In this document: positions 32,280 to 45,381 of the stretch, in pieces
Numbering within the stretch: position 1 is the stretch's first letter
How the letters are laid out: each line of letters opens with the position of its first letter
NCBI GenBank assembly: GCA_001599595.1
Contig: BCHH01000008.1
Span: 974,220 to 1,038,219, forward strand
Direction: 5' to 3'
Origin: Beverwykella pulmonaria
Lineage: Eukaryota; Ascomycota; Dothideomycetes; Pleosporales; Melanommataceae
Length of the DNA stretch: 64,000 bases
Translations under genes and position numbers: made by a program
The notes under the pieces: generated by a model
The model's input: only the letters and a program-made list of their open reading frames with translations
Database searches by the model: none
What the model was told of the DNA's origin: nothing

Positions 32280-34306
32280 TTATACTGGTACAAGCCGTGC
32301 GATTCCACCATTTGACGACAGCTTCACCCGCAACTTCTCCGAGATTGCTTCAATCTGGCTAGGGGACGAATCTGGATCAAACCGATCACGCACTTCCTCT
32401 GTCATTGCATGCAACAATGTGGCCAGAGCTGACGATTTCCACGCCGCGGTTCCGTTTTTCCCGCTCTGAATAATGGTTGCACACACTAAAACTAAGCTTC
32501 CGACTAGCAGGGAAGCAGGGAGCGAGATCCAAGCCCATCGTATATCCACGTACTGCTCAGTACTCCACGATATTCCCTCAATTACTTCCGTGCCAAGGGA
32601 ACGGGACCTCAAGCTATTCGTAATCGCGGCTGTCAAGTTGGCAAGGTAGACGTTGAAATCGTACGGAGGAGTTTGACTTTGGTGAAAGCTCCATATCCCG
32701 GCATATGTGTTGTTGATGAAATCGACATCTCGCTCGAGAGAATAAGGAAACTGGTTCTTTACTTTCTCGTGCAATAGATTTGTAGTACCATTCGCGATAT
32801 TGAAGGTGTGATTGTCTTTAGTGGTGACCGCAATTGGTGGATATCCATGTTCATCTTGCCGGGTCTCAGGCTCGATTATGAAGGTATCGATTACTTCTTC
32901 GTGGAAAATGCCATCGGAAGTAGAAGAGCTGAGTGTTTTCACGCACCAGCTCAACAAGCACTCGAGTAAAACCGGAGTTTCGTTCCTTTGTGTCGCCGGA
33001 GGGCCTCCAGGAGTGAACGCGAGATAAAAGTCAACGACTGCGAGTGTAGCGTTGCCAAAAACAGTAGAATTCCAATATGGACCAAGCTCACTCGTGTCGT
33101 TACGTGTATTGACAAAGATAGTAGAAAGACTAGTAATGCTTCCTTGCTTATGACCATAGGTACCAATGACGAAGGTCTCATTCACTTTATAACCGCAGGC
33201 ATTGTACACGGACATGGCGGCGTGTGTAGTCTGCAAGATCGTATTATTCTGGCATTCATGATATTCCAGAATTTCTGAGACATCTTGGCATTGATGGCAA
33301 ACTCCAAGGGTCGAGAATGAAGGCCAAGTACAATTTCCAGAGGGGCATATGGAGCGTGCCGATATTTGGGTTGTGTTTGGAGTAATGAATGCCGAATTCA
33401 CGGTTGACGACATAGACGGGTCTGTTTCGTCTGAAAATAGAGCACGCGTAATTGAACCATCTTCTATGAACCACCTGGTCGCGGCCCAAGTGGAGCTTTT
33501 TCCCGTTGGTATTGATCTCTCGGGGAAAGCGACAATTTGTTGGAGAAATGACTCGAATGCCAAGGCAAGAACGGTGACGGCGGCCCCCAGGGAGACAAGA
33601 TATCTACAAATATAAGTAAGTCACGGAAAAGTGGGTTTGAAGCTAAAGAGACTCACCTGCATTTAGTCTTTGCTAGAAGCGCGACAGACCCCCATGGCCC
33701 ACGACTCGCACCATCAAACAAATAAAAGTCCCACAGATTCCTTTCGCTTTGGAACCAATTCCATTTTAGTTGACCGATGGCTTCTGATACGGGAAGAATC
33801 AGAGCTGCTTTCGCCACTGCTGCAAAAACGGCGATATATGTGTTGATAGTGACACCAGGCAAGACATACTGCGGTTGCTTTCTGCCGTTGTAAAATAGGA
33901 GCATCCCGCATATGGCTGCTACACAAGAGAAACTGACCAGCATACTCAGCAGCTCCCACCACCACCAGTCCGTAACGATACGATCGTAAAACGTCGAAGA
34001 AGCCCGAAGTAGTGGACGCTGATCTTGGGACTCGTTGTCTCCGTTGAGACTTGGTGGGTCCAGTGATGAAGACCGAGTGGATCCGATGTGATCCACTAGA
34101 AGAGGGTTTTCCACATATTGGGGCGGCACGTCTAAAGTAGTGCCATTGTGTATATCGATGATCCCGCTGGTCTGCGAATAAGACAGGTTGTTGCTGGAAA
34201 GTGGCGTACGTCCCGTCTCGTAATGTCCGAGTAACTGTGATCCAATGCTCCATGGTCGAGTACTCGGATTAACCTCCCGAATCTCCGGTGATATCATGTT
34301 TGCCAT
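32280..34306 (-). CDS. DUF3176-family membrane protein
   Basis: Two exons, 34306-33657 and 33603-32280, give 657 aa; the intron has donor GTGAGT and acceptor TTGTAG. The N-terminal module has the DUF3176 pattern: WWWWELLSMLVSFSCVAAIC, a second hydrophobic stretch INTYIAVFAAVAKAALILPV, then KWNWF, DFYLFDGASRGPWGS and YLVSLGAAVTVLALAFESF across the splice. The long middle part has many N-x-S/T sites and cysteines (CPSGNCTWPSFSTLGVCHQC), indicating an extracytoplasmic domain. A last membrane segment (WISLPASLLVGSLVLVCATI) precedes the C-terminus. These proteins are numerous in filamentous ascomycetes; their function is unknown. Confidence 0.88.
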
Positions 34307-35234
34307 CCTGGAAGATTTTGGGGGATATCCAGTGGATGGGAGTTGTAGGGACCCAGGTCCTCGATTCTAGATCGCTCGAAGTGGGTGAAACTGTTGTGAT
34401 ACCTTACCAGAAGGCCTGAGGAATATAAAATGCGAAGACCTCTCATCCTCTTATCAAATCTAACAACCATGGCTACGCCGCAATTTGGGGGTGCTTCGCG
34501 CTGAAGCTGTCTCATGTTTCATAAATATTCTAGAAATGGATATTTCTGACCTACGTTACGCTCTAAGAGCCTCATTAGGGATAAGTGAAGTATTCATTGG
34601 ATGACAATCGAGGGTTGAAGGCCCCCTTGCAGCTGGAATAGGCGCTTGGAATGGGGTGTGCCAGTGTAAGCGCCCGCCAAGATTGTCGGCGGTAGGATGA
34701 GTACGAAGTATCGAATTTTAAGACAGCGTACTACAGACACATCCCCCAAAGGCTATTCGAAGGCATGAGATAGATATTGAAATTAATGAGCTTGTGTTGT
34801 TAAAGCGTTAGGTGGACAAATACATGTCGAGGTTCCACGGACATGAGGTCCGTGCGTATGGTTAGCGTATTTTTCGTCCTAAAATAACAACCCAACACCA
34901 AAATGCGAGAATTGTTCTGATTCAAACATCTGTTAACTGTAAATATTATCTATCTCTTACCTTCCCCATATAGACTTACATTATTTCACATTACTCAATC
35001 TTCCAAAAACACACCCACCTGGCTGCACTTCCAGACACAACATCTCCGTTGGCTTTAAGAGCCTTCCTGGCGTACGCTTCTAGAGTAGTACAATGAATCG
35101 ATTGTTTTCAAATCAATAAACAAAAAGGACCTATCAACTAGATGGAACACATGCAAGCAGTAATGTAGATGTAAAGTCGAGTTGTTTTATACCTGACTAC
35201 ATCTTTATTGATATAATATGCTCACCAGTTTTCT

Positions 35235-35266
35235 CTCTTTCTCTTTCTCTTTCTCTTTCTCTTTCT
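35235..35266. repeat. Hexanucleotide microsatellite (CTCTTT)5
   Basis: Five perfect copies plus two bases, inside a longer pyrimidine-rich stretch. Confidence 0.85.
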
Positions 35267-36304
35267 AATTCTTGTCCTTTACTTCTTCTTCACCTTAATC
35301 TTTTTTCATTACCCTTCTATTCCACCGAAATCTCCTCCAAATATACATTTATTAAGAAAAGAAGACAAGTACTCTCTCTCGGCGTATATTCCTTGGGCGT
35401 ACGTCCCAACCATCTCTCCATGACTCGTCCTTATTCCCCACCCGTCCATTTCTCTTTGCATACCTACCTTCCACCACCACTTCACCCTTCTTCGCTACTC
35501 CCCTGCTCCTCCTCATCTTCCTACACAAAAACCTACCCATTTATCGCCCATCCCTTCGGATTCTGAATCAATAGCTTCTCCACCGCTTTCACATACACCC
35601 CATCTTGACAATGTCGACTGCCTTCACATTATATTCGAGTCTAGATTCTTTGGGGAACCGAGGGATCTTGTGGTTGCAAGCCATACACATTCCTTCTCTT
35701 TGTCGGGATTCATCGCATTAGTTTTATTGGCTTCGTACTTCTTAATGGTTTGATGAATCTAGCACCTCTAAGTGCGTATATGTAGCTGTGCAACTCATAC
35801 TTTTTTGGTTCGTAGGTCGCGTCTGCACGTACTGAAAGCGAAGTATTTCCTCTGCTTGCGAGATATTCTTATCCTAAGAACAGCAAATGAAGTACAGAAA
35901 TTTATGCAGAACGCCCCCCTCCATTTTATACATTTAAGAGGCGACTCAACCCATGACCCACCTTCACAATTGACTCACACATTGTATGATTAGAAGACCT
36001 ACCATAGCTATGTTAACTCATGCACCACTTTGTCGCAATACATCCAGTTATTCACACAAAAACCACATGCACAAAACCAATCAGCATATCAGAACCTTTC
36101 AACTCTACCCAGAACGGTAAGACAAACATATCCGCACTCGCTTTCCTTACTATCGACGTGACACACATTCCGCAAAATCCCCAACAGTCCGAACTGTCAG
36201 TACATTCAGGAAGCAGGCAAGGGGGGCAAACATGGATCTTCCAGTGGCCAAAACGTGCTACAACACGATAATACAAAATGTCCAGCAACATCCATTCATT
36301 CAGT

Positions 36305-36355
36305 CCATCCATCCATCCATCCATCCATCCATCCATCCATCCATCCATCCATCCA
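36305..36355. repeat. Tetranucleotide microsatellite (CCAT)~13
   Basis: About 12.75 uninterrupted copies of CCAT. It lies about 520 bp beyond the adenylate cyclase stop codon. Confidence 0.9.
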
Positions 36356-36873
36356 CCAATCCACCCATTCAAGCACCCCGCGCGCCAAAAGAAAAAACTC
36401 CACTCGACAAGCCATCCCAGTCACATATCAGTTCGTGCATCCCTAATAACAAGATACAAAAGTGGGCCGACCGCGTTCCTCCTTGACAAATCCAAAAGTA
36501 TACTGCAAGTATGAAATGGGAAAGAAAAGTAGTGCAAAACCATGTGGGAGTGAGTTCTAACAAGTGCAAGTCGTACCCAACTGAGCCTGTCTGACTCATA
36601 TCCACGTGTATACCCATGTCGAAAGTAATTAGAAATTTGGCCGCCGGGGCTATAGTAGTACAGATCTGATCCTGATACTGGATGAACGCCAAGCAAGAAC
36701 ATAGAGAGAGGGCGACCGAACCCTTTCTGAACAAGAAGTGGCAGTATGTATTAGGCTTGGTTGCAGTAATGTGTGTGTCGTGAACATCGTCTAAGTCGAT
36801 TCAACTCGAGGCGAGGTCGACAGGAATATTATGTTGGTGAGTTTATCGTGAGACTTGTGATCGCGGTAGTGTA

Positions 36874-39800
36874 TTACGCCGATACCATTTGTGAAGATGC
36901 ATCGTCTCTATACTGTTGAAGTTCCTTGAGCTGCGATTGTAGTTCGGTCAGGATGTCTGCCATGGGACAAGCTTGCTCAAGGATTGGGCAGGAGCCGAAA
37001 GGCCTGACCATGTGGCGTAATGCTAGTGTCGTTGCGCACGTCTGTTGCGATGATTAGTAAAGCTAGCTTGAACAGGCTTGTACCACATACCTCGATTCGA
37101 GAAATCTGATGCTCGACAAAGTTCATGAGGAACCGGTCTGTAATCTCGCCGCCCCGGTTCTTCATTCTCTCCAGCAGAGCTGTCTCTGGAGGTTTCAATT
37201 CGGACGATCCAGGATTTTCTAATGTGCTGCAAAGCATCTCCAGACGCAGACTGACATTCCATAGATCCCACACATTCTCTGTCTCTATCGTGAGCTCGCT
37301 ATTGGGCATCTTCGTTCCAGCTTGTGCAGAGGTGGATGGTGCCACTTGTTTCTGTTCCAGTTGACGCTGAACGACAAGTCGACTGGCCAGAGAGTGGGGG
37401 TACATGAGATAAATGTATTCTGGGTTTTCGAGGCCTTTCAATCGGCGTTCACCAAGGTCCTTGACTTCGAAACCCTGACTACTGAGCGACCGCAGCTCCC
37501 CTCGAATAGTCTGGCTCATTAGGTCGTCACTGAGGGCCTCCTCAGAGCCAGCCGAATTACTCCGATCACCCTCAATATGCGTCTCTAAAAGTCGTTGAAT
37601 TTCGGCAATGAAGTCAGAGGATACGGTGATCTGACCACCATCTGCAACGGACGAAATACGCGAGGCTCTGTTGACCATAGGTCCAAAGTAGTCCATACGT
37701 TTTGTGACAGGGTCGACCTCGCACACTGGTGTACCCCAGTGGATGCCCATTCGGACCGAAAGGCCTCTGAAGATCACGTTACCATCGGCATCGAAGACTT
37801 CTTGACCATTGACGCTGCTGAGAATTTCCTGTGGCCAGGCCTCGTCGAGTAACAGGCTTTGAATTGAGAAACACCACAGTAAGGCCGAAGTAACAGTGGG
37901 GAATGCCACCATGAATGCATCTCCTTCAGTCTTGACCTCATAGCCACCTATAATGCGTAGTTGTCGGCGCATCAATGTGTTGTGCTGTTTGATGGCAGAT
38001 CTCATTGCAATGGGGTAGGTTTCCCAGAGTAAGGTTGAGTTTTTGATATCAGTGAAAACCAAGCTCACTTCTCCCGTTGGTGCATCGACTTCATTATCAA
38101 GTCGGGCAAGCTTCGAATCACCGACCATGTTGTGTTTACGTTTATTCTTAGGCCGCAAGAATAGATCGTCGGGTGACCCGGAAGGCCCCATCGACATGCT
38201 GTGCGTCCGGTAGCGTGCTCTTTGTTTGCTCTTTAGGTCACTGACTCCTAGAAGCATCACCATGATTTTGTTGGTTGCGCCGAAAGCAATTGCGAGATCT
38301 CGAAGCTTTTGGGCTGCTCGCATAAGATCGTTCCGTTCCGACCGCGCAACATCGACAGCAAAATCTGGTGTGAGATACTCCCAAAGCTCGCGAGAAGCTA
38401 TCAGAATCATCTCATCAGTATCGCCGAGGGTGAGGTGGAGAATATGAGGCGAGGCAATGACAGATGGAGACATTTGCACGTAGCCAAAAGCCCGCGATAT
38501 TTCGAGGATGTCGTTTAGCTTGCCTTGTCGAGAAACGAATCCTCCTGCTTCCCGGATTCTGGCCCGCTCACTGGGTTCGGCTGGGTCGTGCTTCCGTGTG
38601 AGGATTCTATGCCCGCCTTCTGATCGGATGAGTAGGGCTTGCGCATCGCCAACATTGGAAATGAACAAGTCCATTTCCTTGAGATACAAGACCGTGGCGA
38701 CGCTTCCAGAATGAAGATCGTCATCACCAAGATCCGGCAGAGACCCGCGTGGTTGTATGGAGACTGCCGGTGAATGCTTGCCCAGTGACTGAGTTGCGGC
38801 TGTAGCTAACTCTTTATTCAAGCCAAGGTAAGTTCGGCGCAAGGCATCTACAGGGTTCTCCTGAGGTCGGAGACGGTCTAGTTCATCCGCAAACCGGTTC
38901 TTGAAATTGTCGTAAAGGTACTTGGCAATCTTCGATCCGCCGCCGGCAAGAGGCTGGCCATCGAAAAGCCCGAGAATCTGTTCGTCGTCGTGACTCCGGA
39001 ATCGGGGAACGACCATGTCCATGGTGGAAACGTGCTCATTCCGACCCAGGCTGTCAGCCATTCCATATGCCATTGTGCCAACAGTGGAACCTGAAGTGCG
39101 GACTCGCCGATCTTCAGTTTGTTCAGGTACTGAAGGAACCATCATAGTGACGTCCATCAGTCCCAAGACTCTCAACGTAGTAAGTGACGTGAAGTCGGTC
39201 AGGTCCCCCCGACCCTCACGCATAGCTGCTCCTCCGCCACTATAGTTGCCGCTAGGTTTGATTTCTAAACGTTTGTTGCCAGACAGGTTAAGATACTTGA
39301 GGTTGTGATTCCAGTTCCAGTTCCAATCGTACGGCCAATTCGACACGTTGTACTTCAGAGAGTTGCTTGCAACGTCCAGAATCGTAAGCTTGGTAACTTT
39401 CCCTAACTCTGCGGGGAGGACCTGGAACTTGTTGCTGTTGATATGGAGCACTTTCAGGGAGCTTACTTCCTCCAAATCTTCGGCAGGCAAGGAGGTCAAG
39501 TCGTTTCCGGAGAGGTACAATTCAGCTAGGTGCGGCCACCTCCTGATGGTGCGGGAGGGCACATCATAGATGAGATTGTAAGAAAGGTTAACTATCCTCA
39601 ACTCTGGGAGCAAAGCAAGCTCATCAAAGACGTCATCTGGGAGCCTGTTGTCAGCAAGAAAAAGGTGTCGTAATGATACAGCGAAGGTTGTCAACATCTT
39701 GTGAGATAGACTCGAGTCTTTTCGAGAGATGGGAGTCACGGCTGTCTCTGTTGGGGTACGTGAGGTAACCGATTGTTTCCTTGCGGTGGCGGTGCTTCCA

Positions 39801-42800
39801 GTAGCATATGACGCCATAGAGCCTTTGCGTTGTGATGTAGCGGGTGAGGTTCCAGAACTGAGGTAGCCCGCGGAAGCCTGACTAGGTCGTCGATTCGCAA
39901 AATCTTCAAGTTTGCCCAGCTCTTCGTAACTTGGACTCGTTCCAAGACCCGGGGTAGATAGGGGTGTTGCAAGATCCGTGTTGGGCATGTCCCCGTTGAC
40001 AGCAGATTGTGGGGGGGGTGCACTTGGCTTAGGAAACGCATCCAAGACATTCGAGGACACGTTGAGGGTTTCAAGGCGTCGTGCATACCAGATTTCTGGT
40101 GGTAATCGTCCGAGATTGTTTTCTCGCACATCGAGATACTTGAGCTCCACGAGCCGCCCAATTTCGGCAGGTAGCTCGTTAAGAGAGTTTCGCGCAACGC
40201 TCAAATGTTCCAATTTGTACAGTCTTCCGATGTTGGAAGAAAGCGAGGTGAAGTGGTTCTTATCGAGAATTAGTTTGGTGAGTCCGGTAATCCTTGAAAA
40301 CAATTCTTCCGGTAACTGCGCCAACTTTGCGGAAGCCAGATTCAGCATCGAAAGCGAGGGCACAGATTGACTTATACCGAACCGAGTGATTGGGTTGTGG
40401 TTCATCTGTAGTACCCGGATCTTGGGAAAGTAGCCTTCGAAAGCAGATATCGAATTGTGCCCGATCATTAAGTACTCGAGCTGGGGCAACTGAGACATGA
40501 CATCCATGCTGTCCAGGGCGTTGAATCGAACATCAATCTCCCGAAGCTTGACTAGGTTGCTGAGCGAAGGAGGGAAACTGCCGGAGAGTTTGTTGTTTGT
40601 CGCCCAAAGTCTTTCCAAATCTGTAAGTTGTCCAATTTTGGGCAAATAGGAAATGGAGTTGAAGCTGATATCAAGATCCACAAGCGTTCGGACATTGCAC
40701 AAAAAGTCGGGAAACTCGCTAAGAGAATTTGAGCTCAAGTTCAAACTTCTAAGATGAGCATATTGCCCAAAGTAGGCCGGTAGGTGAGTCAAGCTGTTGT
40801 TGGAAAGTCGGAGTCCTTGCAGGCTGTGCAACTTGTGTAGCTCAGCATTCTCCAATTGCTGAAGTCGATTGTTCGAGATGTCCAGCATAGTTAGGCGGTT
40901 TGCCAGACTAAGACTCGGCGGTAATCGTCGTGCATCATTGCTTGTATATTTAATCTCTCGAAGGTTCGTGCAGGCCTGGATGAAGTCTTTTGGAACGTCC
41001 AAGGACAGGTTACGTGAGAGAGTGAGGGAGATAATTTCAGTGGCCTTCTGGTAAAGGGTGATGGGAATAGTGATGAGATTCCGGCCCTGGAGGTCGATAT
41101 GGCTGAATTTCTGCATTTTGCTGAAGCCTGGATCCTTCTCCAAACTTGCGTATCCACTCATTTTGATTGGAATGAACGTGAAACGGCACAAGTAGCTGTT
41201 ATCCTCACGCCCGACCTCTTCAAGGCGGTCGAGATCTGTATAGCCGGCCTGTTCTAAGAGTCGTTTTTGTATTAGCAGAGGGCGTTCCTGGGGATCGAGT
41301 TGGCGCGAGGTATCGTGCTTCCGCATAACAATGTGATAGTTGTCTAATTCATCGCGGGGAAGCGTTTTTTTCCCAAGTATCTGAATGATTTCCGACACGG
41401 TAGTATTAAGAGTCGCGGATATTGTGGCGTAAGTAGAATCAACGCGGAAGATACGAACACAATAGGTTTTCGAGTTGTCCTCTTCTTTGGGGGGAACACC
41501 GGTCTCATCGAATTCCGCGTTTTGAGCAACGTTTTCATCGCTGCGCTTCGGCGGTCTATAGCCCCACGAATCAGGTGCGTCCCATTGTGCATCTTGCTCC
41601 TTCGTTTCTGTTGCAGGTTCCTCCACTGGCCAAGCGACAGGGACATCCCCTGTTGGGGGAGTCATCGGGGGTTGCTGCGGGTTGACGATTCCTTTCAGAT
41701 CTGCAAGATTCGTATCGAGGTCCCACAGCGCTTCGTTTGTATTCACATCTGTTCTAGCTTCATTCGGGTCCTTCCCACGAGGCTGCTCATACGTTTGGTT
41801 TGGACGCTTGGAACTGCCCTTGAAGCCCGGCAAACGACCATGCTCCCGTTTACCATCCTTGTATCCGATAAATTTGTCTTTCTTGGAGCTGGAAGTGCCC
41901 TGAGAAGGCTCGGGTTTTGATTGTTTCGTAGATCTAATGGACGGCTGCAGAGACACTGCTGAGGGAGGCATATTGCTAAGCGTATCCGGCGCCAGGCGGT
42001 CTGTCTTGTCTTTCCTCATGAAGCGGTCAAGGATCCAACGCGGTTTACTCGTGCTAGGCGATCTCTGAGCGGTGTGATCCCGTGACATTTCGCTGAATGA
42101 ACTCGGAGTAGGACTCGACGGCCGAGCTATAAGGTTAGTCTTGGATCCAAACACGGAATTGGCCGAGGTATATGGTGCCTGATTTAGCCGTACGCTGTAT
42201 GCTGAATCCTCTCGACTGGCTACGGGACGGAGCGGGTATGGTTGGCTTATCTCGGCTCGTGGCTCGGATGGCTTGTTCTCGATGCTGTTCTTATGCCGGT
42301 GGCCGGGTAGCCTCAGCTTGTGCGAAGTCTTCCCAGACTTGTTCGAATGCTGTTCCGAGGAATGACGGCCATTTTCACCTTGAGAGGGAGTATCCTGTGC
42401 CGGTGATGTCAGTCAAAAGATGTCATCCAGAGCACAAAAGTGAGAGCAAGGGCAATAGGTGCAGGCGACGACGAGGGTAAGGATCGGCGGTAGTGGAAGG
42501 AGCGGTGAGGATGAGAGGGCTTTTTTGAGATTTACTCTGCAACGTGCAACCTCATTTGAACTCACCTTGAAATCCTGATACTCCCATGGGGTCACCTCTG
42601 ACGAAGGGAGTGGAGTACGGGGACGAGAGCCGACGGGGGAGCCAGGTCTGCTGTGCACGCTACTACCAAGGGTATTGTTGACAGAGTTGTTACGGTTGCG
42701 ACCCTGCCGCGTTGACTGAGTCTCTGTGGTATAGGGAGTTGCTAAGCTTGAGTCGGAGTTCTGACGAGAATCACCGGGATACTCGTCTCCGAAGAAACGC

Positions 42801-43732
42801 TGGAGCGGCTTGTGGAATCTGCTACCTAAACTGGAACCCTGGCTACTGACCGTAGTGACGGACGGGCGCCTATCATCGGAAGGAAATCCCATACTGTCAT
42901 CTCTGCCACTGCCGGGCCGCCCGAACCCCGGGGATAGTTGCGCGATGTCTTCGTTGGAGTCGTTGTAAAAGCTGTGGAACAGCACGCTCTGCGGCATTAC
43001 AGAGCCATTCGCGCCCGGTGAGGACCACGACATGGTCGGCGAAGTGGCGGTGGGTGGATTCCGTGAGATGGATGGTATTCTATTTCCAGACGTTTCCAGC
43101 ACAGCCAGCTCTTTCCGGTAATCTCTGAAGTCATTCGCGCGAGGGCCGCTCCAATCGGAATTTTTCCTAGTTTTGTGCGAGGGATCCTTGGGAGGAGGAA
43201 TCGGAGGGATGGTTCCGGGCGAGATTTCAGTCTCTCTTTCAATCCTGCATCGAGGCGTCAGCTGGCTCTTGCCCATCGATCGCGCACGCGTTTGGCAGTG
43301 AGACGGGCGCAGAAACAAGGCTGGAACATTGGGCAAGTCTAAATGGACGACTGGGATAATTGTGCAGATCGGAAAAGTAGAAGAGACAACATCTAGCAAT
43401 CGGGAGCATGGCTGCTAGCCCTAGAAAACGTGGCGCTGAACTGGGGTTGGGGGGTATTCTGTGACAACAGCCCACATGAAGCAAGTGAACGTTCCGGTAG
43501 CGCAGTTCTTCCCTTGACAACAAACTACAATCGATGCCACAACAACAGGCAAATACTTGAGAGGAAAGAAAAAAAACAGAGAGTGTACGTACGAATGACT
43601 GTGGTCCTTGGAAGTCTTCACGGTGATGGGCGCCTTGTGAGAGCGACCGAAGTGCCGGACTGTTTCGGTCGAGGCCCAGCTCTGCGAACTCTCAGTAGAT
43701 CCATGGCGACCCACAGTCTCCTTTCTCGTCAT
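36874..43732 (-). CDS. Adenylate cyclase (Cyr1/Cac1/CyaA type)
   Basis: Makes cAMP for the protein kinase A pathway, which controls growth, morphogenesis and nutrient sensing; a peripheral membrane enzyme activated through Ras and other inputs. Four exons: 43732-43593, 43244-42566, 42394-37091 and 37041-36874, giving 2,096 aa, typical for filamentous fungi. The N-terminus is Ser/Pro-rich. A Ras-association domain starts near 585 (YCVRIFRVDSTYATISATLN). A long leucine-rich-repeat array covers about 705-1295. A PP2C-like domain follows (ILGLFDGQPLAGGGSKIAKY and SNVGDAQALLI). The class III cyclase domain starts near 1710 with SLVFTDIKNSTLLWE and GGYEVKTEGDAFMVAF, holding metal-binding and substrate residues. 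Intron 1 is 348 nt, the longest in this gene. The last intron (37090-37042) is easily missed; without it the frame ends about 35 codons early with a different tail. Confidence 0.95.
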
Positions 43733-45381
43733 TGTCGCTCGAACCAGGAACTCGAACAGATACGCTGCGGGAAGGCGATGCGCGCGGAAGACGTGGGCGC
43801 GGAGACGTAGGTGGATTCGAGGGCTCGGCGACGACTAGCACCAGGCGGGCCAGGGATTCTAGGACGGCTTCATCGAGGGTAGGGTAGGCTGGGGCTGCGC
43901 ATGGGCGGGGCGGCGTCGTTAGATGCACAGTACGCGTTCGATGCAAATCTGCAGCGGCGGGGCGGCGAATGCGAATGGTGCGTGGTGATGATGGTGGTGG
44001 TGGTGAGGAGTGGTGGTGAATGATGCCCACCCAGAAGCCAGAACAGACCCCAAGAACGAGCGAGCGAGCGAACGACTCCGCTCTCAGGATGCACTCGGGC
44101 CTTTGCGCGCCGCACGCCCCGGCACTACCAAGCCACGCTCGGTTCAATGCCCTAGAACAACAAAGAAACCACATGTTTCTGCCTGTGCCCACCAAAAGAG
44201 CAGCGCTCGCTACGGGAAGCAGCCAAAAGCAGCAGCGCATCGGAGGCAGCGAGTTCGCAGAAGGCGCCCTCGTCTTTGCGATGCTGCCGTGTTTGGATGC
44301 CGGGCAAGGCCAGCTTGCCCAGCGCGGTGTTTTAGGGGGGCTCACTCACCGTCGCAGCATTTGAGGGCTGCACCATTATCCCCGCTCGAAGCCACATGGG
44401 GTGGCGCTCCCGTAGCTGGGACGCCCGAGCTCCAGCTCCACTCCTGGGACTTTAGCACTGGATAGCACTGGATAGCAGTGACGACAACCGCGAGCACACA
44501 ACGCTCGCCTTATGCAGGACTTCTACTACTGTACCGCCACGGCCATACCCACGATGTCGGCAGCGTGTTTCTGCCTCCCCACGTTGTGAGGCTGCATGTA
44601 TTCCTGAGGTACATATTCTCCCGCACTGGGCGTCTAGGGTGTCTGTTGGCCTGTTTCCCGCGCTCTTGAACTCTACATCAAACATGAGATACCCTTGAAC
44701 ATGAAATCTTTTCATCTGCATCTAGATTGTACATTGATTGATCGGGGATAGCCCGCATTATTATCCCTTCTAGCATAGATTCCGGAAGTTGAGCCATTCG
44801 CCTGCAATGTACCTATCTCTCCCACAACATCTGCCATGAGCCATTAGATACGGCGTCCATCGCGGAGCGTTGTTGATGCAGGGTGTGTCTGCCTGCTCTC
44901 CAAGTCCGGGAATCGGGGGTTTTCCATTTTTTTGTGGGAATCCCGTGGACGCAGTTATATTCCCGAGAGCCACAACACAAATGGACCCGCAATAACGTTT
45001 CCCCTTTGTGTCACAACGTATACCTGGGCACGCAGCACACAGCAGGCGCATCTTCGTATTATGTCCTCTTGCTTACCCTGCTCAGAGAAAAGAAGCTACA
45101 AACATGCAAACAAGTTCCCAGTCACGCCACCATTACTTTCCAACGCCGGACGCAGGTTCCAAGAAACACCCGTAGTAGAAGGCGACACGAACCCTTCCCT
45201 GATTTGGTACAAGTAAGCATATAGATACATAGAAGACGTACAAAAAAAGCATTAGAGTTAAGCAGAGTGCTCCGATAGACGCAAAAACGTCAATTTTGCA
45301 CAGAAAGACAAACGTAGCGGACCTCCGATCCTCGTAATGGAGAGAGCAACCCGACAGCCAGGTAGCCAACACTTATTTCCC
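43733..45381. other. Intergenic, promoter of adenylate cyclase and 3' flank of NAF1
   Basis: No gene seen. Part of it (about 43870-44400) is GC-rich, with open frames on both strands that lack motifs and have skewed Arg/Ala/Pro composition. The long distance upstream of a signalling gene fits a long leader or promoter. Confidence 0.5.

Larger units (their letters stand above)
34307..36873. other. Gene-poor, AT-rich region with microsatellites, 2.6 kb
   Basis: No gene seen. Pyrimidine-rich tracts fill about 35220-35560, with a CTCTTT array at 35235-35266, and a CCAT array lies at 36305-36355. The right end is the probable 3' UTR of the adenylate cyclase gene. Confidence 0.55.

Noticed and set aside
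44010..44465. 151-codon plus-strand frame upstream of adenylate cyclase
   Set aside because: Arg/Ala/Pro-rich with no motif, matched by an overlapping minus-strand frame; typical of GC-rich noncoding DNA.
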